Positions 8,348-17,946 are shown, numbered from the stretch's first letter. The stretch is DNA of 64,000 nt from UBA1309 sp047605645 (GCA_047605645.1 JASGFJ010000013.1:1-64000); one strand, 5' to 3'. A program made the numbers and translations. The notes: generated by a model from the sequence alone, not told the origin.

Positions 8348-11300
8348 TTAAAATGTAATATTTAATCCGAAATTCCATGTACGGAAGAACGGATAATACC
8401 CGGCAGTCGCTTTGTTTTTCACTTCCGGGTCAAAGACTGAAAGTAAATCGGAATGTTCCCAAACATCATTTCCCGAAACATACACCCGAAGCCTCTCCGC
8501 TATCTTTTTATTCACCGGAAGCGTATAGCCCAGTTGTATATTTTTCAGGCGGATGTAAGAAGCATTTTGCACCCACTTATCGGAAGGGTGATAATTGAAG
8601 AGTTCCGTCTTGTTATAATTATATAAGCGCGGCCAATATCCGGCTTGAGTCAGATTTCCATCTTTATCCACCTTGCAGTAGTCGCGATGAATAGTCCACG
8701 GCATCAGGGAAGTTTCGCTGAATGGAGCCAGTGTACCGGAGTCAATCAGTATTTTCCGTTTGCCAACTCCCTGCCACAACATAGAAAAATCAAAATTTTT
8801 CCATTGCAAGCCAATACTCAATCCATATAGATATCTGGGGGAAGAATTTCCCAGGCAAACCAAATCGCCCGGATTTTCGGGAGTTCCGCCTCCAATTCCT
8901 ATTTGATGGTCGGCTTTTCCCTGCGCCATGTATTTAACATCGCCGCCCGATACTTTTGCATCCTGAAAAGATTCATAACCGGAATTAGCCGTTTTATAGG
9001 CCAGGTATTCTTCTCGACTGTTCCAATATCCATCGGTTCGGTATCCCCATATTGAATTAATAGCATAGCCTTCGAGCAAGTCGACTGTTCCTGCGGAAAT
9101 AACATTCAGCCCGCTGTATTTTTTAAGTAAGTTTTTACTATCCGAGAGATTAAGACTCACCTGATAGTTCAAATTCCGGATTTTATCCCGCCAGGCCACT
9201 TCTATTTCCCAACCCCATGTTTTCAGGTTCCCGACATTGGCATTGGATGTGCCAATACCAATTTGAGAAGGCAGGTTTATAGGCGCCAACATATTCTTGT
9301 TGTATTTCCAGTAATAATCTGCTGTGACAGTTAACCGGTTTTTTAACAACCCAAAGTCCACTCCGACATTGGTTGTTTCGATGGTTTCCCATGTTTTCTG
9401 CTTGGAGGCCAACATTTTCTGATAATAATAGCTTTCACCGATATGCGTTCCATTTGTCACCAAAGCTAAGTAATCATACAAGCCCAAAACAGCGCCATTT
9501 CCCAATTGCCCCCAGGATGCACGCAACTTCAGATTATCTATATCCTGCACATCAAACCACTTTTCTTCATTTATTCTCCATGCCACAGAAAATGAAGGAA
9601 ACGCTTTCCAGCGATACCCGGGGCTTAGACGGGAACTTCCATCGTACCGCACATTTGCCTCAAACAAATACCTGTCCATAAAATTATAATTGAGCCTTCC
9701 GAAATAAGACATCATAGCCCATGGCTCAATCAGGTCGCTTAAGCTGGAATTTGTAGCCTCTGAAGCATCGTAATAATTAAACGAATAAAAATCATTGGAT
9801 ATCAAAGACTTTGCGGTTCCTTCTATCTGATTTTTCCGGTAATTTTCATAGGTTGTCCCTCCTAACAAATTAAAAATGTGCTCTTTACCCAGTTTAAAAT
9901 CATAATTCACCGTAGCTTCCAGCAAATCATGATGATAATCGTTCTTCATCTTGATCAGAGAATTCGGGTCATTTACTTTAGAGCGAATAGATGTACCTAA
10001 ACGATTGTACCAGGCTAAATAACGTTTTGTAGATTCCCGAGAATCATAACCAAATTTACGGGAGGCTGATAAATTCACTCGCAACCCTTTAACAAGGTCA
10101 TGAATCGAAAGTGTTCCTTTTACAACAAAGTTTTCATAATGTGTTTCTTTGCTGCCTCCGTTTTTCATAATATCAATAACATTCACCTGCAAATCACCAT
10201 TGTAGGAACTTTCGCCCAACGCATCTTCCGGATTATATATAGGTTGTTTGCCACGCACTCTGTATAAGCGTTCGAGTATGTTGGCTGCACCATAAGGAGT
10301 CTCTCTGATAAGCTGTCCCTGATAACTTGAATTAATATTCAGACTGACATACGGATTTAACTCGGCATCTAATTTTAATCTCAAATTATAGCGTTCGTTT
10401 TTGTCGGGTCCGTATTTCAATAATCCTTTCTTTGAAAAATAATTTCCGGATATATAATATTTCAACTCTTTTGTTCCTCCACTGACAGAAATGGAATGAT
10501 TTTGCTGGTACATGTTCTTTTTTGTCCCTTCATGTACCCAATTGGTTGCCTGAAAGAAATCCCATCTGCCATTGGGGTTTTCCCGGTAGTTGAAATTCGG
10601 ATTGGACACCCAGGATGTTTGTTCTTCATTCCACTCCGGTGAACCATTCTGATTGACACGCGATTCGTTAATGAATGCCTGTTCTTCCCAAGCAGGCAAT
10701 CGTTCAGGCATATTCCCCGGTCTGTTGATGGCATAATAGCCACTATAAGAGACCTGGGTCTTTCCGCTTGTTCCGCTTTTTGTCGTCACAAGAATAACTC
10801 CGGCAGCAGCACGAGCTCCATAGATGGCAGCCGCAGCCGCATCTTTCAAGACTGAAATAGAGGCAATATCGTTCGGATTCACAAGAGCCAGATCACTTTC
10901 TATTCCATCTACAAGCACCAGCGTCTGTGTAGTATTTGTAGAAGTAGCTCCGCGAATTTCCATCCCGGAGGTTTCGTATCCGGGCTGCCCTCCTGTTCTT
11001 GAAATCGAAACTCCGGGAAGGACTCCCTGCAAGGCTGCCAAGGCATCGCTTGAAGGCTTTGCAGCAATAACATCTCCGTTAATAGCCGAAACAGATCCGG
11101 ACAGGTTCACTTTTTTCTGCACACCATATCCCACCACTACGACTTCGTCCAGCGTCTTATTATCTTCTTTCAAAAGAATTGAACTTTTGATATCTTCCGC
11201 TTTCAGTACCAGAGTGGAATAGCCGATGTAGGATATGTTAATGAGAGTTCCTTTCCTGGCTTTAAGGGTAAAATACCCTTCTGTATCTGTCATGGTCGCA

Positions 11301-11470
11301 TTGGTCGTTTTGTCTTCTTTGACAGAAACTCCAATGAGAGGCTCTTTCGTTTTAGCATCAACAACACGGCTTTTAAGAGTCAGGGTGTTTTGAGCAAGCA
11401 AATGAAAACTAATAGAAAAGCATAATAATATAAGAAGATATACTTTCCTTAGAATGTGTTTTTTCTTCAT
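8348..11470 (-). CDS. susC: SusC/RagA-family TonB-linked outer-membrane transporter
   Basis: A 1040-residue protein with signal peptide (about 1-26), carboxypeptidase-like regulatory domain (about 30-115), a TonB-box-like L-D-E-V-V-V-V-G-Y-G, plug domain (about 120-235) and a 22-strand-type barrel ending in an aromatic N-I-T-F. It has no N-terminal STN signalling domain. That agrees with control by the divergent membrane regulator rather than by an ECF sigma/anti-sigma pair. It is the first gene of the minus-strand operon and moves oligosaccharides across the outer membrane with SusD, powered by TonB-ExbBD (not in this window). Confidence 0.95.
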   Translation of the reverse strand: MKKKHILRKVYLLILLCFSISFHLLAQNTLTLKSRVVDAKTKEPLIGVSVKEDKTTNATMTDTEGYFTLKARKGTLINISYIGYSTLVLKAEDIKSSILLKEDNKTLDEVVVVGYGVQKKVNLSGSVSAINGDVIAAKPSSDALAALQGVLPGVSISRTGGQPGYETSGMEIRGATSTNTTQTLVLVDGIESDLALVNPNDIASISVLKDAAAAAIYGARAAAGVILVTTKSGTSGKTQVSYSGYYAINRPGNMPERLPAWEEQAFINESRVNQNGSPEWNEEQTSWVSNPNFNYRENPNGRWDFFQATNWVHEGTKKNMYQQNHSISVSGGTKELKYYISGNYFSKKGLLKYGPDKNERYNLRLKLDAELNPYVSLNINSSYQGQLIRETPYGAANILERLYRVRGKQPIYNPEDALGESSYNGDLQVNVIDIMKNGGSKETHYENFVVKGTLSIHDLVKGLRVNLSASRKFGYDSRESTKRYLAWYNRLGTSIRSKVNDPNSLIKMKNDYHHDLLEATVNYDFKLGKEHIFNLLGGTTYENYRKNQIEGTAKSLISNDFYSFNYYDASEATNSSLSDLIEPWAMMSYFGRLNYNFMDRYLFEANVRYDGSSRLSPGYRWKAFPSFSVAWRINEEKWFDVQDIDNLKLRASWGQLGNGAVLGLYDYLALVTNGTHIGESYYYQKMLASKQKTWETIETTNVGVDFGLLKNRLTVTADYYWKYNKNMLAPINLPSQIGIGTSNANVGNLKTWGWEIEVAWRDKIRNLNYQVSLNLSDSKNLLKKYSGLNVISAGTVDLLEGYAINSIWGYRTDGYWNSREEYLAYKTANSGYESFQDAKVSGGDVKYMAQGKADHQIGIGGGTPENPGDLVCLGNSSPRYLYGLSIGLQWKNFDFSMLWQGVGKRKILIDSGTLAPFSETSLMPWTIHRDYCKVDKDGNLTQAGYWPRLYNYNKTELFNYHPSDKWVQNASYIRLKNIQLGYTLPVNKKIAERLRVYVSGNDVWEHSDLLSVFDPEVKNKATAGYYPFFRTWNFGLNITF

Positions 11471-11539
11471 AATACTAGATTTAGTGATTATTCATGCAAG
11501 ATGGTTAAACCGGGGATGAATTTAAGAGTTATATTCTTT

Positions 11540-11547
11540 CAAAAATA
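11540..11547 (-). promoter_or_regulatory. Candidate -7 element for susC
   Basis: TATTTTTG on the minus strand fits the Bacteroidetes TAnnTTTG -7 box and would give a leader of about 60 bases before susC. I see no TTG at the usual 19-21 bp spacing, so the promoter may need an activator, plausibly the divergent regulator. Confidence 0.3.
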
Positions 11548-11675
11548 TTTTTTTGCACTTCACGAGTTCATCAACAAGCCATTTTCACTACATCATTACT
11601 TTCTCAATGGCGAAAAAAAATGATTAACCGATTGAATTACTGGATAAATAAGAGAGCAATCTTCTTCTTATTGCT

Positions 11676-11683
11676 TATTTTTG
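11676..11683 (+). promoter_or_regulatory. Candidate -7 element for the divergent regulator
   Basis: TATTTTTG on the plus strand, about 30 bases before the regulator's ATG at 11713. No clear -33 TTG at the proper distance. Confidence 0.3.
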
Positions 11684-11712
11684 GGAAACCTTAGTCATCT
11701 TAGCCAAAAAAT

Positions 11713-14547
11713 ATGAGAATTAAATTGCTTATTTTCTTTTCCTGTTTCACCATCCTGCCTGTTTTTTCCAATTGGCAAAAAGCCATCACCAATTACAACA
11801 GGCACACCTACAAGGCGGGCAATCAGAATTGGATGCTCGAACAGCATAGAAACGGATGGATTTATGTTGCCAATAATAAGGGATTGCTTGAATACGACGG
11901 TACTTCATGGAACATCTATTCGATCCACAATGCAAAACTTCGTGCCGTGCGATGTGGAAAAAACGACAGGATATACGTCGGCGGCCAGATGCAATTCGGA
12001 TATTTCACCCCAAACAAATTAGGTGGGTTGGACTATACTTGCCTTTCTTTGAAATATAAAAAAAGTGAAGTTGGAAATATCTGGAATATCCATATTCTGG
12101 ATAATACGGTATTCTTTCAATCGGATCATTCTGTCTTCTCCCTGAATGCAAATGATAGTCTGACACAGATAAAATGTCCGGATATCATGCATTCGTCGGT
12201 TATCAACAATCAGCTCTATGTGGCCTCATCGGAAGGAATTCTCAAATTAGATGGAAAGAAATTCATAAACTACCAGAATACCTCACACATCGCAAAAAGC
12301 AAAATCATCGCCATGCTGCCTTATAAAGGCCGGATGCTGATAGTCAGCAGCCTCAACGGTATATTCCTTTTTGACGGAAAAGAGGCCAAACCCTTCCATT
12401 CCGCCGCAGATTTTTTCATACAGGCAAATCAATTGTCCTGCGCGGCCATCAAAGATTCTTTACTCGCCCTGGGTTCCATGCAAAACGGATTATTAACTAT
12501 GAATATGGGAACGCACCAAACAGAAGAAATTTCCATTGGTAACGGTTTACAAAACAAAAGTATACTTTCGCTTTTCTTCGACAACGAAAAAGCTCTCTGG
12601 CTGGGACTTGACAATGGTATCGACCGGATCGACCTGAATTCTCCAATGCTTTTTCTGTATAGTAATAAATCGGCCATTGGCTCCGGATATACTTCAAGCT
12701 TTTTCAAAAACAAACTTTTTTTAGGAACAAACCAGGGCTTGTATAGAATAAATGATCCTTTTTCTTTAAAGGAAAACAAAGGGATAGATTTCATTCCCGG
12801 CACAGAAGGCCAGGTATGGTCGCTTCTGCAATACGACGGAAAGCTATTTTGCGGTGGAGCAAATGCCCTTATCATTACCGATGGGAATAAAACATCACAT
12901 ATTCAGGGAATACGGGGAATCTGGAGTATTGCCAAACTACACGGCTATCCCGATCGCTTACTTGTGGGAACTTATAAAGGCCTGTATATTATTGAGAAAA
13001 GAGACAATGGTTGGAGCGTAAGAAATCGGATTGAGGGAATAGCGTTCTCGGCGAAAACCATGTTTGTCGAACCGGAATCGAATGCTGTCTGGATGGCTAA
13101 CAAGGAAGGCGGAATACACCGGGTCATACTCTCTTCCGATTTAAAATCTGCCCGGGCAAAATGCTTGAATTCACAACATCTTCCCGCCGGATACAATGTC
13201 TATATTTCCAGAATAGCAAACGAGATTATCATCGCTTCACGGAAAGGTCTTTTAAAATACAACAGGATAAAGAATAGGTTGGAACCTTACACCGTTTTGG
13301 AAGAGTTACTGGAAGGCAAAACAACATATACCTATCTCAAGCAAGACGAATACCAGAATATCTGGTATGTAACGAACGGAGAACTGAAAATAGCTCGATA
13401 CGATACGAATACACAATCCTATCATGTAAACCACACGGAGTCTTTTCTCAAAGGATTGTTAATTGAAGACTTTGAACACATAAATGTCATTGGAGACAAA
13501 GCCATTGCCGGAACAGAAGAAGGCTTTTCCTTGCTCTATTTCAGGAATGCGCAGAAGAGGATATATCCGTTGAACCTTCAAATCCGGAAATTATTTCTGA
13601 CCATGGGAAAAGATTCGCTGGTTTATGGCCGTAGTTTTAGTTACGACGAACATCAAAAAATTATCATTCCTTATAAATATAATTCAATACGCATTGAGTA
13701 CAGTGTCAATGATTTCTCAGGGGCGACACAATTCTCTTATATGCTGACAGGTGCAGGAAACGAGACATGGAGTGACTTCTCCGGAAATTCAATGAAAGAA
13801 TTTACCAACCTGAAAGAGGGCAAGTACACCTTTAGTGTTCGTATTTTAAATAAAAACGAAGAAAATCCGCTAATAGCCTGCATATCTTTTCGGATATTAC
13901 CACCCTGGTATCGCAGCTGGTGGGCGTATACTTTATATGCCATATTGATTGCACTGGCACTGGCATATCTCTATCGTCATCTCACCAAAAAACAACAGGC
14001 TATGATTCTTGAGAAGAACAAAGAAATCAATTGGCAAAAACAACAGAATGAGCTTAAAGATCAGAAAATATCATCTTTGGAAATGAACAGGCTCCAAACC
14101 ATCATTGAACACAAATCCAGAGAGCTAATCAGTACGACATCCAATATCGTACGGAAAAATGAAATATTGCAGAACATCAAGAAAGAAGCTGTTACGATTT
14201 CTCAAAGCATTTCGGAGGGAAAGCTACCGGACATCAGGCGCAAGGTACTTCATCTAATTAATCAGATTGATATCAATATTGAACACGATGCCGATATGCA
14301 ATCCTTTCAGGAGGCTTTCGATTCTATCCATCAGGACTTTTTTGAAAAATTAAACCAACAATTTCCCGATTTAAACAAGAAAGATAGAATGTTGTGTGCT
14401 TATATCAGAATGGATTTAATGTCTAAAGAAATAGCTCCGTTGATGAATATATCCGTTCGGGGAGTAGAAATTGCCCGGTACCGATTGCGAAAAAAATTAA
14501 ATTTGGGCAGTGAAGAAAATTTGGCGGTTTTCTTTCAAAAAATATAA
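11713..14547 (+). CDS. Membrane-spanning propeller/Y_Y_Y sensor with cytoplasmic LuxR-type HTH
   Basis: A 944-residue protein. It has a signal peptide (about 1-20) and Reg_prop-type propeller repeats (about 35-640; L-x-L-G-x-x-x-G and W-x-x-x-x-N-G-L signatures). A Y_Y_Y domain (about 655-725) is followed by one transmembrane helix (about 735-757), a Gln/Lys-rich coiled coil (about 758-830) and a C-terminal GerE/LuxR-like helix-turn-helix (about 885-944, with M-S-K-E-I-A-P-L-M-N-I-S). There is no histidine kinase, receiver or phosphatase domain, so unlike hybrid two-component sensors it would pass the periplasmic glycan signal straight to a membrane-tethered DNA-binding domain. It is divergent from susC with a 242-bp shared intergenic region, so it is the likely regulator of the locus. 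The start is the first ATG and directly precedes the signal peptide. Confidence 0.85.
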   Translation: MRIKLLIFFSCFTILPVFSNWQKAITNYNRHTYKAGNQNWMLEQHRNGWIYVANNKGLLEYDGTSWNIYSIHNAKLRAVRCGKNDRIYVGGQMQFGYFTPNKLGGLDYTCLSLKYKKSEVGNIWNIHILDNTVFFQSDHSVFSLNANDSLTQIKCPDIMHSSVINNQLYVASSEGILKLDGKKFINYQNTSHIAKSKIIAMLPYKGRMLIVSSLNGIFLFDGKEAKPFHSAADFFIQANQLSCAAIKDSLLALGSMQNGLLTMNMGTHQTEEISIGNGLQNKSILSLFFDNEKALWLGLDNGIDRIDLNSPMLFLYSNKSAIGSGYTSSFFKNKLFLGTNQGLYRINDPFSLKENKGIDFIPGTEGQVWSLLQYDGKLFCGGANALIITDGNKTSHIQGIRGIWSIAKLHGYPDRLLVGTYKGLYIIEKRDNGWSVRNRIEGIAFSAKTMFVEPESNAVWMANKEGGIHRVILSSDLKSARAKCLNSQHLPAGYNVYISRIANEIIIASRKGLLKYNRIKNRLEPYTVLEELLEGKTTYTYLKQDEYQNIWYVTNGELKIARYDTNTQSYHVNHTESFLKGLLIEDFEHINVIGDKAIAGTEEGFSLLYFRNAQKRIYPLNLQIRKLFLTMGKDSLVYGRSFSYDEHQKIIIPYKYNSIRIEYSVNDFSGATQFSYMLTGAGNETWSDFSGNSMKEFTNLKEGKYTFSVRILNKNEENPLIACISFRILPPWYRSWWAYTLYAILIALALAYLYRHLTKKQQAMILEKNKEINWQKQQNELKDQKISSLEMNRLQTIIEHKSRELISTTSNIVRKNEILQNIKKEAVTISQSISEGKLPDIRRKVLHLINQIDINIEHDADMQSFQEAFDSIHQDFFEKLNQQFPDLNKKDRMLCAYIRMDLMSKEIAPLMNISVRGVEIARYRLRKKLNLGSEENLAVFFQKI

Positions 14548-14715
14548 GAACCGGAAAAATCCGATACGACTCCATGCCACAGACATGTTGTTTGTAAGCA
14601 TATTCAATCGGCCGTCTTAAACAAGGGTTTTTCGTTTTGCGATATATGACTCCAGTAAGATGGAAGTTTGAAAATGCGACCACCGAGTTATTAATTATGC
14701 ACGGCACACCATAAA

Positions 14716-14750
14716 AAAGCAGACACATTCCTCAAGAAACTGTCTGCTTT
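14716..14750. terminator. Bidirectional terminator
   Basis: Perfect 10-bp inverted repeat AAAGCAGACA / TGTCTGCTTT with a 15-base loop. An A run lies on the left and T-rich DNA on the right. It sits between the convergent sensor gene and the winged-helix gene. Confidence 0.7.
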
Positions 14751-14769
14751 CCATTTTTCATTTTTGGCA

Positions 14770-14967
14770 TCATGCCAATGCCACAAAAATTTCTTTGTCG
14801 GCTTCTTCAAAAACGATTTTTTCTTCTCTAGCCAACCAGCCCAGAGCAGCATACAAGTCTTTCTCTGTCAACTTTGTCGCTTTTTTCACGTCTTTCAAAT
14901 TGCTGTTCCCTACCTCATTTAGGACAGCCCAAACCTTACCGGCATTTTCACCAATTTTCTCCTTCAT
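14770..14967 (-). CDS. Small winged helix-turn-helix protein (DUF2582-like)
   Basis: A 65-residue protein made of one small winged-helix domain: helices with V-W-x-x-L-N-E-V-G and L-K-D-V-K-K-A-T-x-L, a recognition-like helix L-Y-A-A-L-G-W-L-A-R-E, and a C-terminal beta wing ending in E-I-F-V-A-L. It resembles the DUF2582 (PF10771) family widespread in Bacteroidetes. Function is unknown; DNA binding is plausible from the fold only. It is monocistronic, convergent with the sensor gene, and has a good promoter upstream (15009-15037). Confidence 0.75.
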   Translation of the reverse strand: MKEKIGENAGKVWAVLNEVGNSNLKDVKKATKLTEKDLYAALGWLAREEKIVFEEADKEIFVALA

Positions 14968-15008
14968 TAGTCGTGTTATTTAGTAAGTATTAAAGAACAT
15001 TATACTCG

Positions 15009-15037
15009 CAAATATATACATAAATATCATAAAACAA
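15009..15037 (-). promoter_or_regulatory. Promoter of the winged-helix gene
   Basis: On the minus strand, TTG (15035-15037), an 18-bp spacer, then TATATTTG (15009-15016). This matches the Bacteroidetes -33/-7 consensus. The predicted start point lies about 35 bases before the ATG. Confidence 0.55.
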
Positions 15038-15231
15038 CCATTTTTACAAAAAAAACAAGACTTTAAGAACCTCATTTAAAGAACAGTTTGCAATTTTGTT
15101 CGATTTCTGTCCGGGTGACTCCGGTGCTTTGCCTGAAAGCTAGTCAACAGCTTCTTTCCGGGATATGCAGTCCTGAATATTTCAGTTCAGTAAAAGAGAG
15201 ACATAAGACGGATTTTTTTCATAAAATAGAT

Positions 15232-15239
15232 TATCTTTG
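15232..15239 (+). promoter_or_regulatory. Candidate -7 element upstream of yhcH
   Basis: TATCTTTG, a perfect match to TAnnTTTG. A T-rich stretch lies about 20 bp upstream instead of a clean TTG. The transcript would have a leader of about 75 bases. Confidence 0.45.
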
Positions 15240-15323
15240 TAAGGAGGATAGCCGGATAGCAGCAAAATAAATGCCTTCGCCCGCTCCTAAAACAAGGACT
15301 AATAACCATTTTTTATTCATCTT

Positions 15324-15770
15324 ATGATTTTAGCAAGCATCAACGAGTTGTCACGTTACATCAACGTGAATCCGAACTTCAAAGTCGCGTTTGACTTTCT
15401 TCAGAAAACAGACCTTAACTCCTTACCGGAAGGAAAAATCGTCCTTGATGGGGACAAAGTGTTCGTTAAGCAATCCGATACCCAACTTGTGGCAGCAGAA
15501 GCTGCCAAATTGGAAGTGCATAACAAATACCTGGACATTCAGATTCCACTGTCTGCCCCGGAAACATTCGGATGGGCAAATAGAAATGCGTTGAATCAAC
15601 CCAAAGCAGACTTTGATGAAGTAAAAGATTTACAATTTTTTGCCGATAAACCCTCTACTTACATCCAGGTTCTTCCCGGCGAATGTATTATCTTCTTTCC
15701 GGAAGATGCCCATGCACCGTTGGTAGGCGAAGGCAAGATCAAAAAAATCATCATCAAAGTAGCTATCTAA
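15324..15770 (+). CDS. YhcH/YjgK/YiaL-family protein
   Basis: A 148-residue single-domain cupin-like protein of the YhcH/YjgK/YiaL (DUF386) family. Typical motifs are the H-N-K-Y-L-D-I-Q-I-P segment (about 72-81) and the C-terminal F-F-P-E-D-A-H-A-P-L metal-site motif (about 124-134). Family members have been linked to sialic acid and other sugar catabolism, with proposed anomerase or isomerase activity, but the role here is not defined by context. glgB follows 65 bp downstream on the same strand, so the two may share a transcript. Confidence 0.9.
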   Translation: MILASINELSRYINVNPNFKVAFDFLQKTDLNSLPEGKIVLDGDKVFVKQSDTQLVAAEAAKLEVHNKYLDIQIPLSAPETFGWANRNALNQPKADFDEVKDLQFFADKPSTYIQVLPGECIIFFPEDAHAPLVGEGKIKKIIIKVAI

Positions 15771-15835
15771 GCAAACATTATCCAACCGTCCCTTTTAAGG
15801 GCTTTATCTTTGATTTCGAACTTAAATCCAAACTT

Positions 15836-17842
15836 ATGGTTAATCTTATTAAAAACGATCCATGGCTAGAGCCCTATAAAGCGGCAATTGAAAACAGACA
15901 CCGCCACGCACTCGACAAAATCGCCGAACTTACGCAAAACGGCAAAATAAAGCTGTCGGAATTTGCAACCGGATATCTATACTTCGGCGTTCACAAGACA
16001 CCTACAGGATGGACTATACGCGACTGGGCACCTCATGCCACGGCTATCTACCTGATTGGAGATTTCAACAACTGGCAACGTAGTGAAGAATTTTCGTTCA
16101 ACAGATTGGAAAACGGCGTTTGGGAAATAAATCTTTCAGCTTCCACCTTAAAGCACGGCGATTTATATAAGCTTATCGTATGTTGGAACGGCGGTGAAGG
16201 AGAACGCATCCCGGCTTGGACTACCCGTGTCATTCAGGACAAAGACTCTTACATTTTCAGTGCACAAATTTGGGATCCGGAGCAACCTTATAAGTTTAAA
16301 AAGGAAAAGTTCAAACCCGACACATCGCCGATTCTCATCTACGAATGCCATATCGGCATGGCCACAGAAAAAGAAGGATACGGCACTTACGACGAATTTA
16401 GAGAAAGTATCCTCCCGCGCATCAAAGCCGATGGATACAACACTATACAGATTATGGCGATCCAGGAACATCCTTATTACGGTTCGTTCGGATACCATGT
16501 TTCCAGTTTCTTCGCGGCATCTTCCAAATTCGGGACACCCGATGATTTGAAACGACTCATCGACGCGGCACACGAAATGGGGATTGCTGTTATTATGGAT
16601 ATCGTCCATTCTCATGCTGTCAAAAACGAAGTGGAAGGACTGGGACGATTCGACGGAAGCGATGACCAGTATTTTTATACAGGAGAAATGCGCTACCACA
16701 CAGCTTGGGATTCCCTTTGCTTCAATTACGGTAAAAACGAAGTTTTGCATTTTTTACTTTCCAACTGTAAGTTTTGGATGGAAGAATACAAGTTCGACGG
16801 ATTCCGCTTTGATGGAGTGACTTCCATGCTCTATTACAATCACGGACTGGGAGAAGCATTCTCGAATTATGGGGATTACTTCAACGGACATCAGGACGAC
16901 AATGCCATCGTGTATCTGACGTTAGCCAACATGGTGGTGCACGAAACCAATCCTAACGCCATCACTATAGCCGAAGAAGTAAGCGGTATGCCGGGACTTG
17001 CTGTTCTGTTTGAAGACGGCGGATACGGATTCGATTATCGCATGGCGATGAATATTCCGGACTACTGGATCAAAATTATCAAAGAAAAAAAGGATGAAGA
17101 CTGGCATCCGACTTCTATTTTCTGGGAGCTGACCAACCGCAGAAGTGATGAAAAGACTATCTCATACGCCGAGAGCCACGATCAGGCATTGGTGGGAGAC
17201 AAAACCATTATTTTCCGCTTGATCGACTCCGACATGTATTGGCACATGTCACGTTTTCAAGAATCTACTTACCGTGTAGATAGAGGAATGGCTCTTCACA
17301 AAATGATCCGCCTCGCTACTCTCGCCACGATTAATGGAGGATACCTTAACTTCATGGGCAATGAATTCGGACATCCCGAATGGATAGACTTTCCTCGTGA
17401 AGGAAACGGATGGTCTTTTAAATATGCCCGCCGCCAATGGAGCCTGGTAGACAATAAAGATCTGAAATATCAATATCTGGGAGACTTCGATCACGATATG
17501 CTGGAAACTGTGAAATCGGAAAAAAACTTCCAACAAACACCGGTTTTAAAAATATGGGAAAAAGATGGAGACAACGTACTCGCTATTATGCGAGGTGAGC
17601 TGCTCTTTGTTTTCAATTTTCATCCCAACGAGTCTTTCTCCGGTTACGGTATGTTGGCTCCCGAAGGCGAATATTCTATCATCCTGGATTCAGACAATAA
17701 AAAATACGGAGGTTTTGGCCTTCAAGACGATAGTATATCCCACTTCACAGAGTCGGACAAAATGTACAAACCGGAAGGAAAAGGGTGGCTGAGACTGTAT
17801 CTGCCTGCCCGCTCGGCACTGGTACTAAAGAAAAGAAGCTAG
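15836..17842 (+). CDS. glgB: 1,4-alpha-glucan branching enzyme (GH13_8 type)
   Basis: A 668-residue enzyme that makes alpha-1,6 branches in glycogen. An N-terminal CBM48 domain (about 40-140, with W-A-P-H-A-T-A-I-Y-L-I-G-D-F-N-N-W) precedes a GH13 barrel. The nucleophile is Asp326 in F-R-F-D-G-V, the acid/base Glu380 in I-A-E-E-V-S-G-M, and the third acidic residue lies in A-E-S-H-D-Q. A C-terminal beta domain ends in S-A-L-V-L-K. Length and motifs fit the eukaryote-like subfamily 8 common in Bacteroidetes. The frame is open back to 15683 inside yhcH; I chose the ATG at 15836 because homology begins there. No other glycogen gene is adjacent. Confidence 0.92.
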   Translation: MVNLIKNDPWLEPYKAAIENRHRHALDKIAELTQNGKIKLSEFATGYLYFGVHKTPTGWTIRDWAPHATAIYLIGDFNNWQRSEEFSFNRLENGVWEINLSASTLKHGDLYKLIVCWNGGEGERIPAWTTRVIQDKDSYIFSAQIWDPEQPYKFKKEKFKPDTSPILIYECHIGMATEKEGYGTYDEFRESILPRIKADGYNTIQIMAIQEHPYYGSFGYHVSSFFAASSKFGTPDDLKRLIDAAHEMGIAVIMDIVHSHAVKNEVEGLGRFDGSDDQYFYTGEMRYHTAWDSLCFNYGKNEVLHFLLSNCKFWMEEYKFDGFRFDGVTSMLYYNHGLGEAFSNYGDYFNGHQDDNAIVYLTLANMVVHETNPNAITIAEEVSGMPGLAVLFEDGGYGFDYRMAMNIPDYWIKIIKEKKDEDWHPTSIFWELTNRRSDEKTISYAESHDQALVGDKTIIFRLIDSDMYWHMSRFQESTYRVDRGMALHKMIRLATLATINGGYLNFMGNEFGHPEWIDFPREGNGWSFKYARRQWSLVDNKDLKYQYLGDFDHDMLETVKSEKNFQQTPVLKIWEKDGDNVLAIMRGELLFVFNFHPNESFSGYGMLAPEGEYSIILDSDNKKYGGFGLQDDSISHFTESDKMYKPEGKGWLRLYLPARSALVLKKRS

Positions 17843-17946
17843 TCTCTTTTTCAGATACGTACTTAAACTCATATAAAAAATAGAGAGCAACTATCTGCCT
17901 CAATTTATTCACATCAAATTACGAATATAATTTATCTAAACAAAAA

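Larger units (their letters stand above)
14968..15323. other. Non-coding gap between winged-helix gene and yhcH
   Basis: About 356 bp. It holds the minus-strand promoter at 15009-15037 and a plus-strand -7 box at 15232-15239. The GC-richer central part (about 15090-15180) has no reading frame or recognisable RNA that I can support. Confidence 0.5.

Noticed and set aside
15088..15270. 60-codon plus-strand frame between the winged-helix gene and yhcH.
   Set aside because: It contains the yhcH -7 box and shows no recognisable protein features; judged chance.
15683..15835. Upstream extension of the branching-enzyme frame into yhcH (51 extra residues).
   Set aside because: The extra residues are the antisense-free out-of-frame reading of the conserved yhcH 3' end and look non-native; homology starts at the ATG at 15836.
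16163..16750. 195-codon minus-strand frame within glgB.
   Set aside because: Antisense shadow of the GH13 catalytic domain, which carries all catalytic motifs in the plus frame.
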